The position numbers were made by a program, and so were the translations under genes. Shown in pieces: positions 50,501 through 58,615 of a stretch of 64,000 nucleotides of DNA (positions are counted from its first letter, which is position 1; each line of letters begins with the position of its first letter). Source of the stretch: JAICUF01 sp038250675 (GTDB taxonomy: Bacteria > Gemmatimonadota > Gemmatimonadetes > Gemmatimonadales > GWC2-71-9); the NCBI GenBank assembly GCA_038250675.1, contig JBBSCB010000005.1, positions 71,960 to 135,959 on the forward strand. Reading direction: 5' to 3'. The notes under the pieces were generated by a model. It saw only the letters and a program-made list of their open reading frames with translations. It searched no databases and had not been told where the DNA came from.

Positions 50501-50763
50501 GCGACCCCGTGCTTGCGCGCGAGATGATCCCGGTATTCAGCCCGGCCAGGCTCACGGCGTCCGCGCTTGGCCGCTGCCGAGCCGTAGAGCCGGCGCACCG
50601 CCGGCGACTGGATCGCCCCCGGCGAGCCGAGGGGCAATGCCGCGAGGTAATCGCTCACCAGACTGGACAGACTGGTGCCGTGGAGCCGGGCGTAGCGCTC
50701 CCCGCGCGCGATGGCCGACGGCTCCAGTGAGAGATTCTTCGGCTTCTTGAGCGGCTTTGACAC
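50497..50763 (-). CDS. Antitoxin of the VapBC-type pair (DUF6364-like)
   Basis: An 88-residue protein: a basic start (KPLKKPKNLSL), then a ribbon-helix-helix-like segment (AIARGERYARLHGTSLSSLVSDYLAAL) and a flexible basic tail, as in DUF6364-type antitoxins paired with PIN toxins. GTG 50763 is five bases after GGAGG (on the minus strand), a better site than the upstream ATGs at 50775, 50781 or 50793. Overlap with vapC is 4 bases. A perfect inverted repeat lies directly upstream, the likely autoregulatory operator. Confidence 0.75.
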   Translation of the reverse strand: MSKPLKKPKNLSLEPSAIARGERYARLHGTSLSSLVSDYLAALPLGSPGAIQSPAVRRLYGSAAAKRGRREPGRAEYRDHLARKHGVA

Positions 50764-50772
50764 GAAAACCTC

Positions 50773-50805
50773 CATGCGCATAGTGTTTAGCATAGTATGC
50801 GCATG
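50773..50805. promoter_or_regulatory. Inverted repeat upstream of the antitoxin gene (probable TA operator)
   Basis: CATGCGCATA (50773-50782) and TATGCGCATG (50796-50805) are perfect 10-base arms separated by 13 bases, ten bases before the antitoxin GTG. TATGCT on the minus strand within the spacer could serve as a -10. A ribbon-helix-helix antitoxin, alone or with the toxin, would bind the two arms. Confidence 0.75.
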
Positions 50806-50817
50806 AGCTTCACGCCG

Positions 50818-51387
50818 TCAAGATATGCGATTGGTTGCGCCGGGCAGCTGCTCGTCAACCACCCCGCGCCCCGCCAGCCACGCGCCGAGCCCCACCCACA
50901 GCGCCGGCTCCAGCAGCATCAGCGTGAGAAAGTACACCGTCACCTGATCGGCGGGAAAACGCGCGGCCAGATCGGTGGCCGCGCTCTCCAGGTCAGTCTG
51001 TGTGACCGGCAGCGACTCCGGCAGGTCCTGGATCATCCCGTGATCGTGCGGGATGCGCACCGCATCGAGAAATGCCGCCAGCATCTCCGCACGATCGGTC
51101 AGGTGCAGCGCGATCAGCGCCGCCTGGCTCACCTCGGGTGGCAGCATCGGCAGCGCATTGGCCGCCGCCGCCAGCCGCTCGACCGGCCACGCAGTGAAGC
51201 TGGTGGGCCGGAACCCCCGATATCGCGGCGTCTGCCGCAGCACCCCAACCAGCGCCGTCCGCAGCTGCCGGTCCTCGGCCACCGCGAGCTGGAGTGCCCG
51301 AAGCCGGTCCTCCGCCGGCAGCGCCGTCCAGAGGCGGGAGATGGTTGCCTGATCGGGCGCGGCCGCGAGATCGGCGAGCGTGCTCAT
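50818..51387 (-). CDS. Helical protein of unknown function
   Basis: A 189-residue, Ala/Leu-rich, mostly helical protein with one hydrophobic segment near the C-terminus (VYFLTLMLLEPALWVGLGAWLAG). It opens STLADLAAAPDQATISRLWTALP. I recognise no family. Its ATG overlaps the stop of the deleted aldo/keto reductase (ATGA), so it is in the same unit. Composition is normal for the window. Confidence 0.6.
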   Translation of the reverse strand: MSTLADLAAAPDQATISRLWTALPAEDRLRALQLAVAEDRQLRTALVGVLRQTPRYRGFRPTSFTAWPVERLAAAANALPMLPPEVSQAALIALHLTDRAEMLAAFLDAVRIPHDHGMIQDLPESLPVTQTDLESAATDLAARFPADQVTVYFLTLMLLEPALWVGLGAWLAGRGVVDEQLPGATNRIS

Positions 51388-51965
51388 GCGGACATCATCT
51401 GCTGCACGTGTGCCGGCTCCTCGCCCAGCCAGTCGGGATGGCTGGCGGTCGAATCGAAGATCGAGCTGGTCTTGAACAGCTCGTACTCGCCGCGGGCCGC
51501 CGCGTCCCGCGTCTTGCCCCGGAGCGCCGCCACCTGCTGCTCATCCAGCGGCCGGGACCGCCGACCGAGTTCGAGCGCCTCCGCCGGCACGTCCATGTTG
51601 TCGCAGCCGGTGATCACCACCGACGTCGGCAGACTCAGCGAGTAGGTCAGGCATTCCTCCGCCGTCACCACCCCCGCCTTCTGGGGGCGGCCGTCGATCT
51701 CGGTCATGAGGAAGACGCGGTCCCGGTAGCCGTCGCGGAGCGCCCGACCCATGCGCAGCTCGCTGGCGCCGTCGTTGTAGTCCCAGGAATTGTCCATGAA
51801 CGTGATGCCGCCGTCGATGGGGCTCCGGACGATGCGGAGACTGAGCTGCTCGTCCACAGTGGGCAGCGCGAGGTGCCAGCCGCCGAGCCCGATGGCGGAG
51901 ACGCGCTCAGCGGTGTGACCGAGGACGCGGGTGGGAAAGGCGGCGGGATCGGAGTGCTGGGCCAT
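51384..51965 (-). pseudogene. Aldo/keto reductase with an in-frame internal deletion
   Basis: A 193-residue frame whose first part (TRVLGHTAERVSAIGLGGWHL to DNSWDYNDG...RVFLMTEIDGR) is the start of an aldo/keto reductase, including the Asp/Tyr region, and whose last part (TAEECLTYSLSLPTSVVITG...FKTSSIFD) is the end of one. The middle of the TIM barrel, roughly 130 residues including the catalytic Lys and His, is missing at about 51680. Start and reading frame are intact, so a protein may be made but should be inactive. I mark it as a pseudogene; a reduced functional variant cannot be excluded. Confidence 0.75.
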
Positions 51966-52036
51966 GGCTGGATCTCCTGCTATGTGCGGCACGGGGACTC
52001 AGCGCGCGGGGAGGGACACGACTGCGGGACAATCAG

Positions 52037-52107
<71 letters not shown>

Positions 52108-52188
52108 GGGAGCCGGAGGATGATAGCCCGAAGCATCATGCCGCGGTAGTCCCGCCAACTCGTTATGCGTGCGCGACTTCCATGCAGC

Positions 52189-53304
52189 TCACGGCGCCGG
52201 CGACGCTGCCGGCGCCGCGCTCATGATGCGGAGCACCGGCCGGCCGCCCACGTCCTGGAGCGGGAAATAGATCAGGTGGGTCGCCGCCGCCACGGACACG
52301 GTGTGTCCGTGCGGCAGCGTCATCCGCGTGACCGTCACCAGCGTGTCCCCCCGCTCCTCGAAGACCGTCACCGGCCCGCCCTCCGCGGCCACATAGAGCC
52401 GGCGCCAGCCGGGGTCGAACGCCAGCACGTCCGGGTCGGCGCCGATCGGATAGTGCGCGGTGACGCGCATCGTGCGGAGGTCCATGACCGCGAGCGTCGC
52501 GTTGCCCTCGCCGGCGATGAACAGGAGCCGTCGCAGCGGGTCCACCGACAGGCCGTGCGGGTGTGACGCGCCGGGCACCGGATAGCGGCCCACCACCCGG
52601 TCGCTCGCGGGCTCGATGGCCACGACCTCGTTCCGCGTCTGCACGGCAACGAGCACGCATCCCGACCCCGCGTCGTAGATCGTGTTGCCGGCCTCGCCGC
52701 CGAGCGGGATCGTCCGCACAACCCGATCGTGCGCGGCGTCGATGACCAGCTCGCCCCCGCCCGCCTCGTCCGACACGTACACCTTGCGGACACCCGGCAC
52801 GAATGCGATCCCGTCCGGAAAGCCGATCGGTCCCACCCGGGCGATCACGGTGTCGGACCGCGAATCGATGATGGCCACCCGGTGGAGGCCGGTCGCGGAG
52901 GCGTAGACCCGGTTGAGTTCCGGCACCGCCCAGACGCCGGTGACACCGGGAAGCCCGCGCACGACGCCGGTGACGCGCCGGGTCCTGGTGTCGACCACGA
53001 CCACTTCGCCGGCATGCATGTGCGAGAGATAGAGCCGTCCGCTCACCGTATCGAGACTCTGGTAGTCGAACCGCACCGCCGGACCGGGCAGCGGAATCTC
53101 CGCGACGGTGGTCAGGCCACCGGCGGGCGGCCGCCCGGCAGGTTCCGTCTCGCGTCCCACCGGGATGGACGGCGGGGCACAGCGCGGCGGCACGAGCGCG
53201 GACTGGGCCGCGATCGCCGCGGCTGAGCCGGCCGCGAGCGCGCCGAGGAGTGCGGCCGCGGCGAGTTGATGGGCAAAACGCAGGTGACGGGTGGGAGTCG
53301 GCAT
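52189..53304 (-). CDS. Exported beta-propeller (YncE-like) protein
   Basis: A 371-residue protein with a signal sequence followed by seven or so 40-residue repeats, each with strands such as NRVYASATGLHRVAIIDSRSD and GRLYLSHMHAGEVVVVDTRTRRV. This is the YVTN/YncE type seven-bladed propeller found in periplasmic proteins and surface antigens; binding partner unknown. ATG 53304 begins the signal peptide. A second YncE-like lipoprotein lies at 54230-55336 on the same strand, so the two may be related duplicates. Confidence 0.82.
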   Translation of the reverse strand: MPTPTRHLRFAHQLAAAALLGALAAGSAAAIAAQSALVPPRCAPPSIPVGRETEPAGRPPAGGLTTVAEIPLPGPAVRFDYQSLDTVSGRLYLSHMHAGEVVVVDTRTRRVTGVVRGLPGVTGVWAVPELNRVYASATGLHRVAIIDSRSDTVIARVGPIGFPDGIAFVPGVRKVYVSDEAGGGELVIDAAHDRVVRTIPLGGEAGNTIYDAGSGCVLVAVQTRNEVVAIEPASDRVVGRYPVPGASHPHGLSVDPLRRLLFIAGEGNATLAVMDLRTMRVTAHYPIGADPDVLAFDPGWRRLYVAAEGGPVTVFEERGDTLVTVTRMTLPHGHTVSVAAATHLIYFPLQDVGGRPVLRIMSAAPAASPAP

Positions 53305-53517
53305 CCGTCCAATCTGTACCGCCAGGCGGTCTCGCGCTTGCTCCGCGTTCCCCCGCCACGATGCCAACTCACCCCTCATTCGGCGATCGCCCGCGCGCCC
53401 GCCCCGCGATCACCGTGTCATGCGCCTGTCATCACGTGCCGGTAAGCTGCAGTCGCAACAATCACATCACCGGCGGACACATTGCTCGCCGGGCCCACGA
53501 TTCTCGAGGAGATCAGC

Positions 53518-53988
53518 ATGCGGAAACTCACTGCCATTCCCGGTATGCTCGCCGCCGGCATCATCCTGGCCGCGGCGCCGGCGCACGCGCAGGAATCCAA
53601 GGTCACCCACGCGCAGCTCCCCGCGGCCGTGCAGCAGGCGGTCGCCGCCAACAGCCAGGGCGCCACCGTCAAGGGGTACGCCCGCGAAGTCGAGCACGGA
53701 CAAACCTTCTATGAAGTGGAAATGACCGCCAACGGACTGAGCCGCGACGTGCTTATGGACTCGACCGGTGCGGTGGTGGAGGCCGAGCAGCAGGTCACGA
53801 TGGGCGCGCTTCCGGCGCCCGTGCAGTCCGCCCTCACGAGCAAGGCCGGCAAGGGGCGTATCGTGAAAATCGAGTCGCTCACCAAGAAGGGGCAGCTCGT
53901 CGCCTACGAGGCGCAGGTGCACACCGGAAAGAAGCACTCGGAAATCCAGGTCGGCCCCGCCGGTGAGGCGCTCGACCACGAGGAGTAG
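53518..53988 (+). CDS. Exported PepSY-like (putative beta-lactamase-inhibitor-like) protein
   Basis: A 156-residue exported protein: signal ending APAHAQ, then two PepSY-like halves (LPAAVQQAVAANSQGATVKGYAREVEHG... and LPAPVQSALTSKAGKGRIVKIESLTKKG). Each pairs a helix with a beta strand as in PF11396-type PepSY-like proteins. Function unknown; binding to a peptide or heme-like ligand has been proposed for the family. ATG 53518 has GAGGAG seven bases upstream. The next frame starts 2 bases after its stop. Confidence 0.82.
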   Translation: MRKLTAIPGMLAAGIILAAAPAHAQESKVTHAQLPAAVQQAVAANSQGATVKGYAREVEHGQTFYEVEMTANGLSRDVLMDSTGAVVEAEQQVTMGALPAPVQSALTSKAGKGRIVKIESLTKKGQLVAYEAQVHTGKKHSEIQVGPAGEALDHEE

Positions 53989-53990
53989 CG

Positions 53991-54250
53991 ATGCCACGCC
54001 TCCGGATTGCCGTCTGCGCCGCGGGACTCGCCGTGATGGCCGCGCGCACGGCCCGGGCGCAGGTACTGGAGACTGAAACCGCGCGGCAAGCTTCCGACCG
54101 CGCGCAACAGGCTCATCGGCACCGGCAAGACCGATGTGGCGGGCTATCTCATCCGCGGTTTGAGCTGTTCGGGGAGGTGCTCGCCGATACCGCCTCCACC
54201 CCCGGCGGCGGCCGGTGGCGAGATCGTCGTCACCGTGGCGCGAGCACCAT
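53991..54250 (+). pseudogene. Decayed outer-membrane transporter/porin-like gene
   Basis: The first 32 codons encode a clean signal peptide (RLRIAVCAAGLAVMAARTARAQ) and VLETETAR. A different frame then gives KLPTARNRLIGTGKTDVAGYLI, and the original frame resumes with FELFGEVLADTASTPGG. These pieces, in this order, match segments of the Phenol_MetA_deg/outer-membrane transporter family, so the gene has lost its middle and its C-terminus and carries at least two frameshifts. It converges on the YncE-like lipoprotein gene at 54230, which takes over the rest of the locus. Confidence 0.65.
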
Positions 54251-55336
54251 CAGCGTAAACGATCCCGGAAGCATCGGCGGCCGGCGGCGGCGGCCACCGG
54301 CGGCCGGCGTGTCCGGCATCGGGCCGAATTGTGCCGACACGGTGTACACCCGGTGCGTCACCGGATCCAGCGCCATCGTCCGAGCGCCCGGCATGGTCGG
54401 CACCGTTTCCGCCACGCTGAAGCTTGACGGCGAGTCCTCATGCACCACGGTGAGCGTGCCGTCGCCGTTGGACGCGAACGCGTTGCCGGTCGCCGGATCG
54501 TAGGCATTGGCGTCCACGCCCGAACCGATTGGCACCGTGGTGACCAGCCGGCCTGCATCCAGATCCGAGATCGCCATCAGCTTGTTGCGGCAGCCGCTGA
54601 ACAGCCGGTGATGCACCCGGTCCACCGCCAGCCCGGTGGGCGACTCGCACGGCGCGATACTCCAGTGCCGCGTCGCCCGCATCGTCGCGGGGTCGAATTC
54701 GACGATCTCCGCCGTGTCCTCCAGATTGGCGTACAGCTTGCCATTCCCCGCCGACGCGCCGAACTCCGGCTTCCCGCCCAGCGCGACGTTCCCGATCCGC
54801 CGGCCGGTCGCCGGATCGATGATGCTGGCCGAATTGGCGTCCCCGTTCATCGTGACGATGCGATCGGAGACCGGATCGTAGAACACGCCATCCGCATCGT
54901 CCGCGGCGGTGGTGCGGCCCAGGACCTTGAGCGTAACCAGATCAAACATGATGACGGTGCTGTCAGAGCCCGATGTGGCAAAGCCGTGCCCGGTGCGGTA
55001 GCTGAAGGCGACGCCGTGGCCCCGCTGGAGTCCCGGAATCTCGCCGAGCAGGTGGCCATCCTTTTGATCGAGCACCATGACCCGGTCGCCGCGGGTGACG
55101 AAGATGCGGTGGCCCACGGAATCGAGCGAGACGTAGTCCCAGCCCCCCTCCCCGCCCACCACGTAGGACGCGACGACGTGATAGCCCAGCGCGGGTGCGG
55201 CCGCGGGTGCGGCCGCGGGCGCGGGCGTTGACGCGGGAGCGCACGCAAAGCCGATCAGGAGGACCGGGGCCGCCGCGGCGGCCAGGCGGGAGCGCAATGT
55301 GAGCATGGGCATGGGCATGGGCATGGGCGTGAGCAT
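54230..55336 (-). CDS. YncE-like beta-propeller lipoprotein
   Basis: A 368-residue lipoprotein (lipobox IGFACAP) with an Ala/Pro linker and a seven-bladed propeller; blades include HRIFVTRGDRVMVLDQKDGHLL, DRIVTMNGDANSASIIDPATG and HRLFSGCRNKLMAISDLDAG. Likely periplasmic; ligand unknown. The start region holds four CATGGG units that code for alternating Pro-Met, giving two equivalent in-frame starts (ATG 55336 or 55306) with no Shine-Dalgarno to choose between them. Confidence 0.8.
   Translation of the reverse strand: MLTPMPMPMPMLTLRSRLAAAAAPVLLIGFACAPASTPAPAAAPAAAPALGYHVVASYVVGGEGGWDYVSLDSVGHRIFVTRGDRVMVLDQKDGHLLGEIPGLQRGHGVAFSYRTGHGFATSGSDSTVIMFDLVTLKVLGRTTAADDADGVFYDPVSDRIVTMNGDANSASIIDPATGRRIGNVALGGKPEFGASAGNGKLYANLEDTAEIVEFDPATMRATRHWSIAPCESPTGLAVDRVHHRLFSGCRNKLMAISDLDAGRLVTTVPIGSGVDANAYDPATGNAFASNGDGTLTVVHEDSPSSFSVAETVPTMPGARTMALDPVTHRVYTVSAQFGPMPDTPAAGGRRRRPPMLPGSFTLMVLAPR
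55304..55327. repeat. Hexanucleotide tandem repeat at a gene start
   Basis: CATGGG four times (55304-55327), flanked on both sides by GAGCAT so that the codons ATG-CTC-AC occur at each end. It lies in the N-terminal coding region of the YncE-like lipoprotein and looks like slippage. As the unit is 6 bases, changes in copy number keep the frame. Confidence 0.8.
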
Positions 55337-55471
55337 CCGGCGATGAGTTGAGAGCAAGCTGGCGGACAGGTGCGGCCCGCACGCTAGTATCCCCGCATGA
55401 CAACGGCATGACGCCGCTTGCCCCCGAGGCCCCCGCCACCAATCTTGGGTCACCCTCCACCCGGAGCCCCG

Positions 55472-57262
55472 ATGCGCTTCCCGTCCGTGACGGCGCTGGT
55501 CCAGCGCGCGTACGTCGTGCTGCTCCGCTTTCCGTGGACGCTGGCCGCCGCGGCGCTCGCCGCCGTGGCCGCCTGCATCACGCCCTACGCCACCGGCACA
55601 GTGCAGGAGGACTGGGGACGCATCGCGATGTGCGCCATGCTCGCGGTGCCGCTCACGGTGGCCGTCACCCTGGCCGGCGAGCGGCGCGACTGGTCCGCCC
55701 CGCTCCGCCTGCTGCTCCAGGTCGCGGGCGTCGCCCTCATCTATGTCTTCTATCTCCACTGGCGCGGCCCCGAGGACCAGTGGGAAATGATCCACTACCT
55801 CCAGCTCAGCGCGGCGCTCCATCTCCTCGTCGCCGTGCTGCCCTTCATCCGCGGCCCCGAGTCCGGCGCCTTCTGGGAATACAACCGCCAGCTCCTGCTG
55901 GCCTTCCTCCGCGCCGGCATCTTTTCCGCCGTGCTCTTCGTCGGGCTCGCCATCGCGATCGGTGCGCTGGACAAGCTCTTTGGTGTGCCCGTGCCGGGGC
56001 GGCTCTACATGCAGCTCTGGCTGGTGATCGCGCTGCTGGTCAACACCTGGATCTTCCTGGCCGCCCTCCCCGACGACGCGACGCGCCTCGAGGGCGAATA
56101 TCCGTACCCGCGCGCGCTCGCGATCTTTACCCAGTATGTCCTGACGCCGCTCGTCGCCGTCTACCTGCTGCTCCTGACCGGCTATCTGGCCAAGATCGTG
56201 ATCACCCGCCAGTGGCCCAGCGGCTGGATTGGATGGCTGGTGGGCAGCGTCGCCGTCGCCGGCATCCTGGGGTTCCTGCTCGTGCAGCCGCTCCGCCACG
56301 CGCGGGACCAGGGCTGGATCGCGATCTACGCCCGCTGGCTCTTCATCGGTCTCGTGCCCGCCGCGGTGATGCTGGTGCTGGCGCTGCACCAGCGGATCGA
56401 TCCGTACGGCCTCACTGAGCTCCGGGTGATCGCCCTGGCACTCGCCGTCTGGCTGCTGGCCATCGCCGTCATGTACACCTGGCGGCCGGGCACCGGCATC
56501 CGGGTGATCCCGTTGTCCCTCGCCGCCCTCCTGCTCCTGATGATGACCGGCCCGCTGGGCACCCGCACCCTCGCGGTCCGGAGCCAGGCGCACCGGCTCG
56601 ACCGCCTGCTCGCCGGGTTTACGCCCGGCACCCCGCGCGATGCCCGGCCCGAGGACCGCCAGGAGATCGCCTCGGCCGCGCGGTTCCTGATCGAGCGGCA
56701 CGCCACCGGCGAGCTGGAGCGCACGTTCGGCACGAAGGTGACCGGGAAATGGAATCGGGCGGAGATCGATTCGACGGCCAAGCTGCTGCTCGCCACCCGC
56801 GGGATCGAGTACGAAGCACCGTCGGGACGCGGCGGGCGCTATCGGGTGGCGCGGCGCCCCGCCACCCGGCCCGTCGAGATCGACGGCTACACCTGGATGC
56901 TCCACGTCGCGTCCCGCGACACCGGAACCGTCATGCTGGGCAGCGACTCGCTCCGCGACGCGATCCGCTACTGGAGCGACTCGGTGCCGGTGCGGTTGGC
57001 CGTCGCCGGCCACGGCGACACGCTTCGATTCGATCTCGCACCGGTGATCGCCGCGCTGAGCAACTCGGGCGCGAGCGAGGTGCCGTGGACGGCAGGGCTC
57101 TTTGTGATACGCGCCGCGCAGGGATCGCTGCGCGGCGCGCTCTCGGTCGATTTCATGGATCGGTATGAGGCGACAGCCCCCGGAAGCTGGAGCGGCACGC
57201 TGCTGCTGGCCCGCTCCGATACCGCTCAGCGCGCGGCGGAAGCCACCGGCGTGTCGCGGTAG
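55472..57262 (+). CDS. DUF4153 integral membrane protein
   Basis: A 596-residue protein with about eleven membrane helices in the first 400 residues (for example GVALIYVFYLHW, LQLSAALHLLVAVLPF) and a soluble C-terminal part. The repeated motif around SGAFWEYNRQLLLAFLRAGIFSAVLFVGLAIA and WIFLAALPDD matches DUF4153. The family is uncharacterised. ATG 55472 precedes the first helix by about 14 residues. Its end overlaps the convergent msrA gene by 37 bases. Confidence 0.8.
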   Translation: MRFPSVTALVQRAYVVLLRFPWTLAAAALAAVAACITPYATGTVQEDWGRIAMCAMLAVPLTVAVTLAGERRDWSAPLRLLLQVAGVALIYVFYLHWRGPEDQWEMIHYLQLSAALHLLVAVLPFIRGPESGAFWEYNRQLLLAFLRAGIFSAVLFVGLAIAIGALDKLFGVPVPGRLYMQLWLVIALLVNTWIFLAALPDDATRLEGEYPYPRALAIFTQYVLTPLVAVYLLLLTGYLAKIVITRQWPSGWIGWLVGSVAVAGILGFLLVQPLRHARDQGWIAIYARWLFIGLVPAAVMLVLALHQRIDPYGLTELRVIALALAVWLLAIAVMYTWRPGTGIRVIPLSLAALLLLMMTGPLGTRTLAVRSQAHRLDRLLAGFTPGTPRDARPEDRQEIASAARFLIERHATGELERTFGTKVTGKWNRAEIDSTAKLLLATRGIEYEAPSGRGGRYRVARRPATRPVEIDGYTWMLHVASRDTGTVMLGSDSLRDAIRYWSDSVPVRLAVAGHGDTLRFDLAPVIAALSNSGASEVPWTAGLFVIRAAQGSLRGALSVDFMDRYEATAPGSWSGTLLLARSDTAQRAAEATGVSR

Positions 57263-57942
57263 AGATCGGGCAGCTCGGTCCGCAGGTGCTCCACCTTGGG
57301 CGCATCGTTGTACACGATGTACGGGTCGTGCGGGTGGTGCATCGCATAATCCTGATGGTACGCCTCGGCCGGATGGAAGACGGCCAGCGGATTCACTTCG
57401 GTCACGATGGGCTTCGGAAACGCCTTGGCCCGCGTGAGCTGCGCGATGTACGCCTCGGCGATCTTCTTCTGCGCATCGCTGGTGTACCAGATGGCCGACC
57501 GGTACTGCGGCCCGTGGTCCGGCCCCTGATAGTTGAGCTCAGTGGGGTCGTGCGCCACCGAGAAGAACACCTTGAGGAGCTGGCCGTACGTCACCTGCGA
57601 CGAGTCGTACACCACCCGCACCGATTCCGCGTTGCCGGTGGTGCCGGTGCTCACCTGGTCGTAGCTCGTGGCCGCGGCGCCGCCACCGGTGAAGCCCGAT
57701 ACCACCTCGGTCACCCCCTTCACGTGCTCGAACACCGCCTCGACTCCCCAGAACCAGCCGCCCGAGAACACCGCCACCTGCTGGCCCCTGATGGTCGTCA
57801 CCGGCTGATCCACCGCCGGATTCGGCAGCGGGCCCGTGGGCTCACTCCGCGGCAGCAGCGCGGCACTCCGGGCGCCCAGCAGCAGCACCGCCGTCATCAT
57901 GACGCCGAGCACGACTCCAGCCCCGCTCACGCTGCGGCTCAC
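57226..57942 (-). CDS. msrA: MsrA-family methionine sulfoxide reductase with catalytic Cys replaced by Trp
   Basis: A 238-residue exported or membrane-anchored MsrA: N-terminal hydrophobic segment (GVVLGVMMTAVLLLG), then the MsrA fold (VAVFSGG...FWGVEAVFEHVKGVTEVVSGFTGG, HDPTELNYQGPDHGPQYRSAIW, AEAYHQDY). The active-site motif GGCFWG reads GGWFWG here: the codon is TGG instead of TGC or TGT. MsrA needs that Cys as nucleophile, so as read the enzyme should be inactive or changed in function. No Cys is seen near it. It overlaps msrB by 4 bases. Confidence 0.85.
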   Translation of the reverse strand: MSRSVSGAGVVLGVMMTAVLLLGARSAALLPRSEPTGPLPNPAVDQPVTTIRGQQVAVFSGGWFWGVEAVFEHVKGVTEVVSGFTGGGAAATSYDQVSTGTTGNAESVRVVYDSSQVTYGQLLKVFFSVAHDPTELNYQGPDHGPQYRSAIWYTSDAQKKIAEAYIAQLTRAKAFPKPIVTEVNPLAVFHPAEAYHQDYAMHHPHDPYIVYNDAPKVEHLRTELPDLYRDTPVASAAR

Positions 57943-58535
57943 TGGGCGCCTCCCTTCCCAGCGGCAAAGAGGCGCTCGTACTTCTCGTAGCCCTCTTCCT
58001 TGAGCTTGGATGCCGGGATGAACCGCAGCGACGCCGAATTCATGCAGTAGCGCAGCCCGGTGGGCTGGGGACCGTCAGGAAAGACGTGGCCCAGGTGCGA
58101 GTTGGCGTGCGCCGAGCGCACCTCGGTCCGATCCTCCATGAGCTGATGGTCGCTGGCGGTCTTGATGTTGCCGGGCTCCAGCGGCCGGGTAAAGCTGGGC
58201 CAGCCGGTGCCGGACTCGAACTTGTCGGTCGAGCTGAAGAGCGCCTCGCCGGAAACCACGTCCACGTAGATGCCGGCCTCGTGGTTGTCCCAGTATGCGT
58301 TCCGGAACGGCGCCTCGGTGGCGTCGTGCTGGGTCACCTCGTACTGGATCGGCGTCAGCCGGTGCTTGAGCTCGGCGTCACTCGGTCTGGTCTGGGATGA
58401 TGCGGTCATCGGGGTTCCTTTCTCGCCGGCCGATCGGGCCGGGCCGGACTGACCCTTCGCGTCGCAGCCCGCCAGCGCCATCACGGCGCCCAGGGCGAGG
58501 ACGGACCGGGGCCAGACCGGTCGAAATGTCAGCAT
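57939..58535 (-). CDS. msrB: Peptide-methionine (R)-S-oxide reductase lipoprotein
   Basis: A 198-residue lipoprotein (lipobox LAGCDA) with a complete MsrB domain: LKHRLTPIQYEVTQHDATE, GTGWPSF, and the catalytic Cys in RYCMNSASLRF. The two zinc-binding CxxC pairs of many MsrBs are missing (SGEALFSS at the first site), a known subtype. It repairs R-sulfoxides of methionine in envelope proteins. ATG 58535 has a weak AAAGG upstream. msrA follows with ATGA overlap. Confidence 0.92.
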   Translation of the reverse strand: MLTFRPVWPRSVLALGAVMALAGCDAKGQSGPARSAGEKGTPMTASSQTRPSDAELKHRLTPIQYEVTQHDATEAPFRNAYWDNHEAGIYVDVVSGEALFSSTDKFESGTGWPSFTRPLEPGNIKTASDHQLMEDRTEVRSAHANSHLGHVFPDGPQPTGLRYCMNSASLRFIPASKLKEEGYEKYERLFAAGKGGAQ

Positions 58536-58615
58536 GATAGCGCCTTTCGGGAAAGCCACTCGTCTCTGTCACCCTCTATACGCTGTGGCCGGCCGATTGG
58601 TTCTCTCCCGCCGGC

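Noticed and set aside
57744..57765. Selenocysteine in MsrA
   Set aside because: Some MsrA proteins use Sec at this site, but the codon is TGG, not TGA, and no SECIS-like hairpin was sought successfully downstream.
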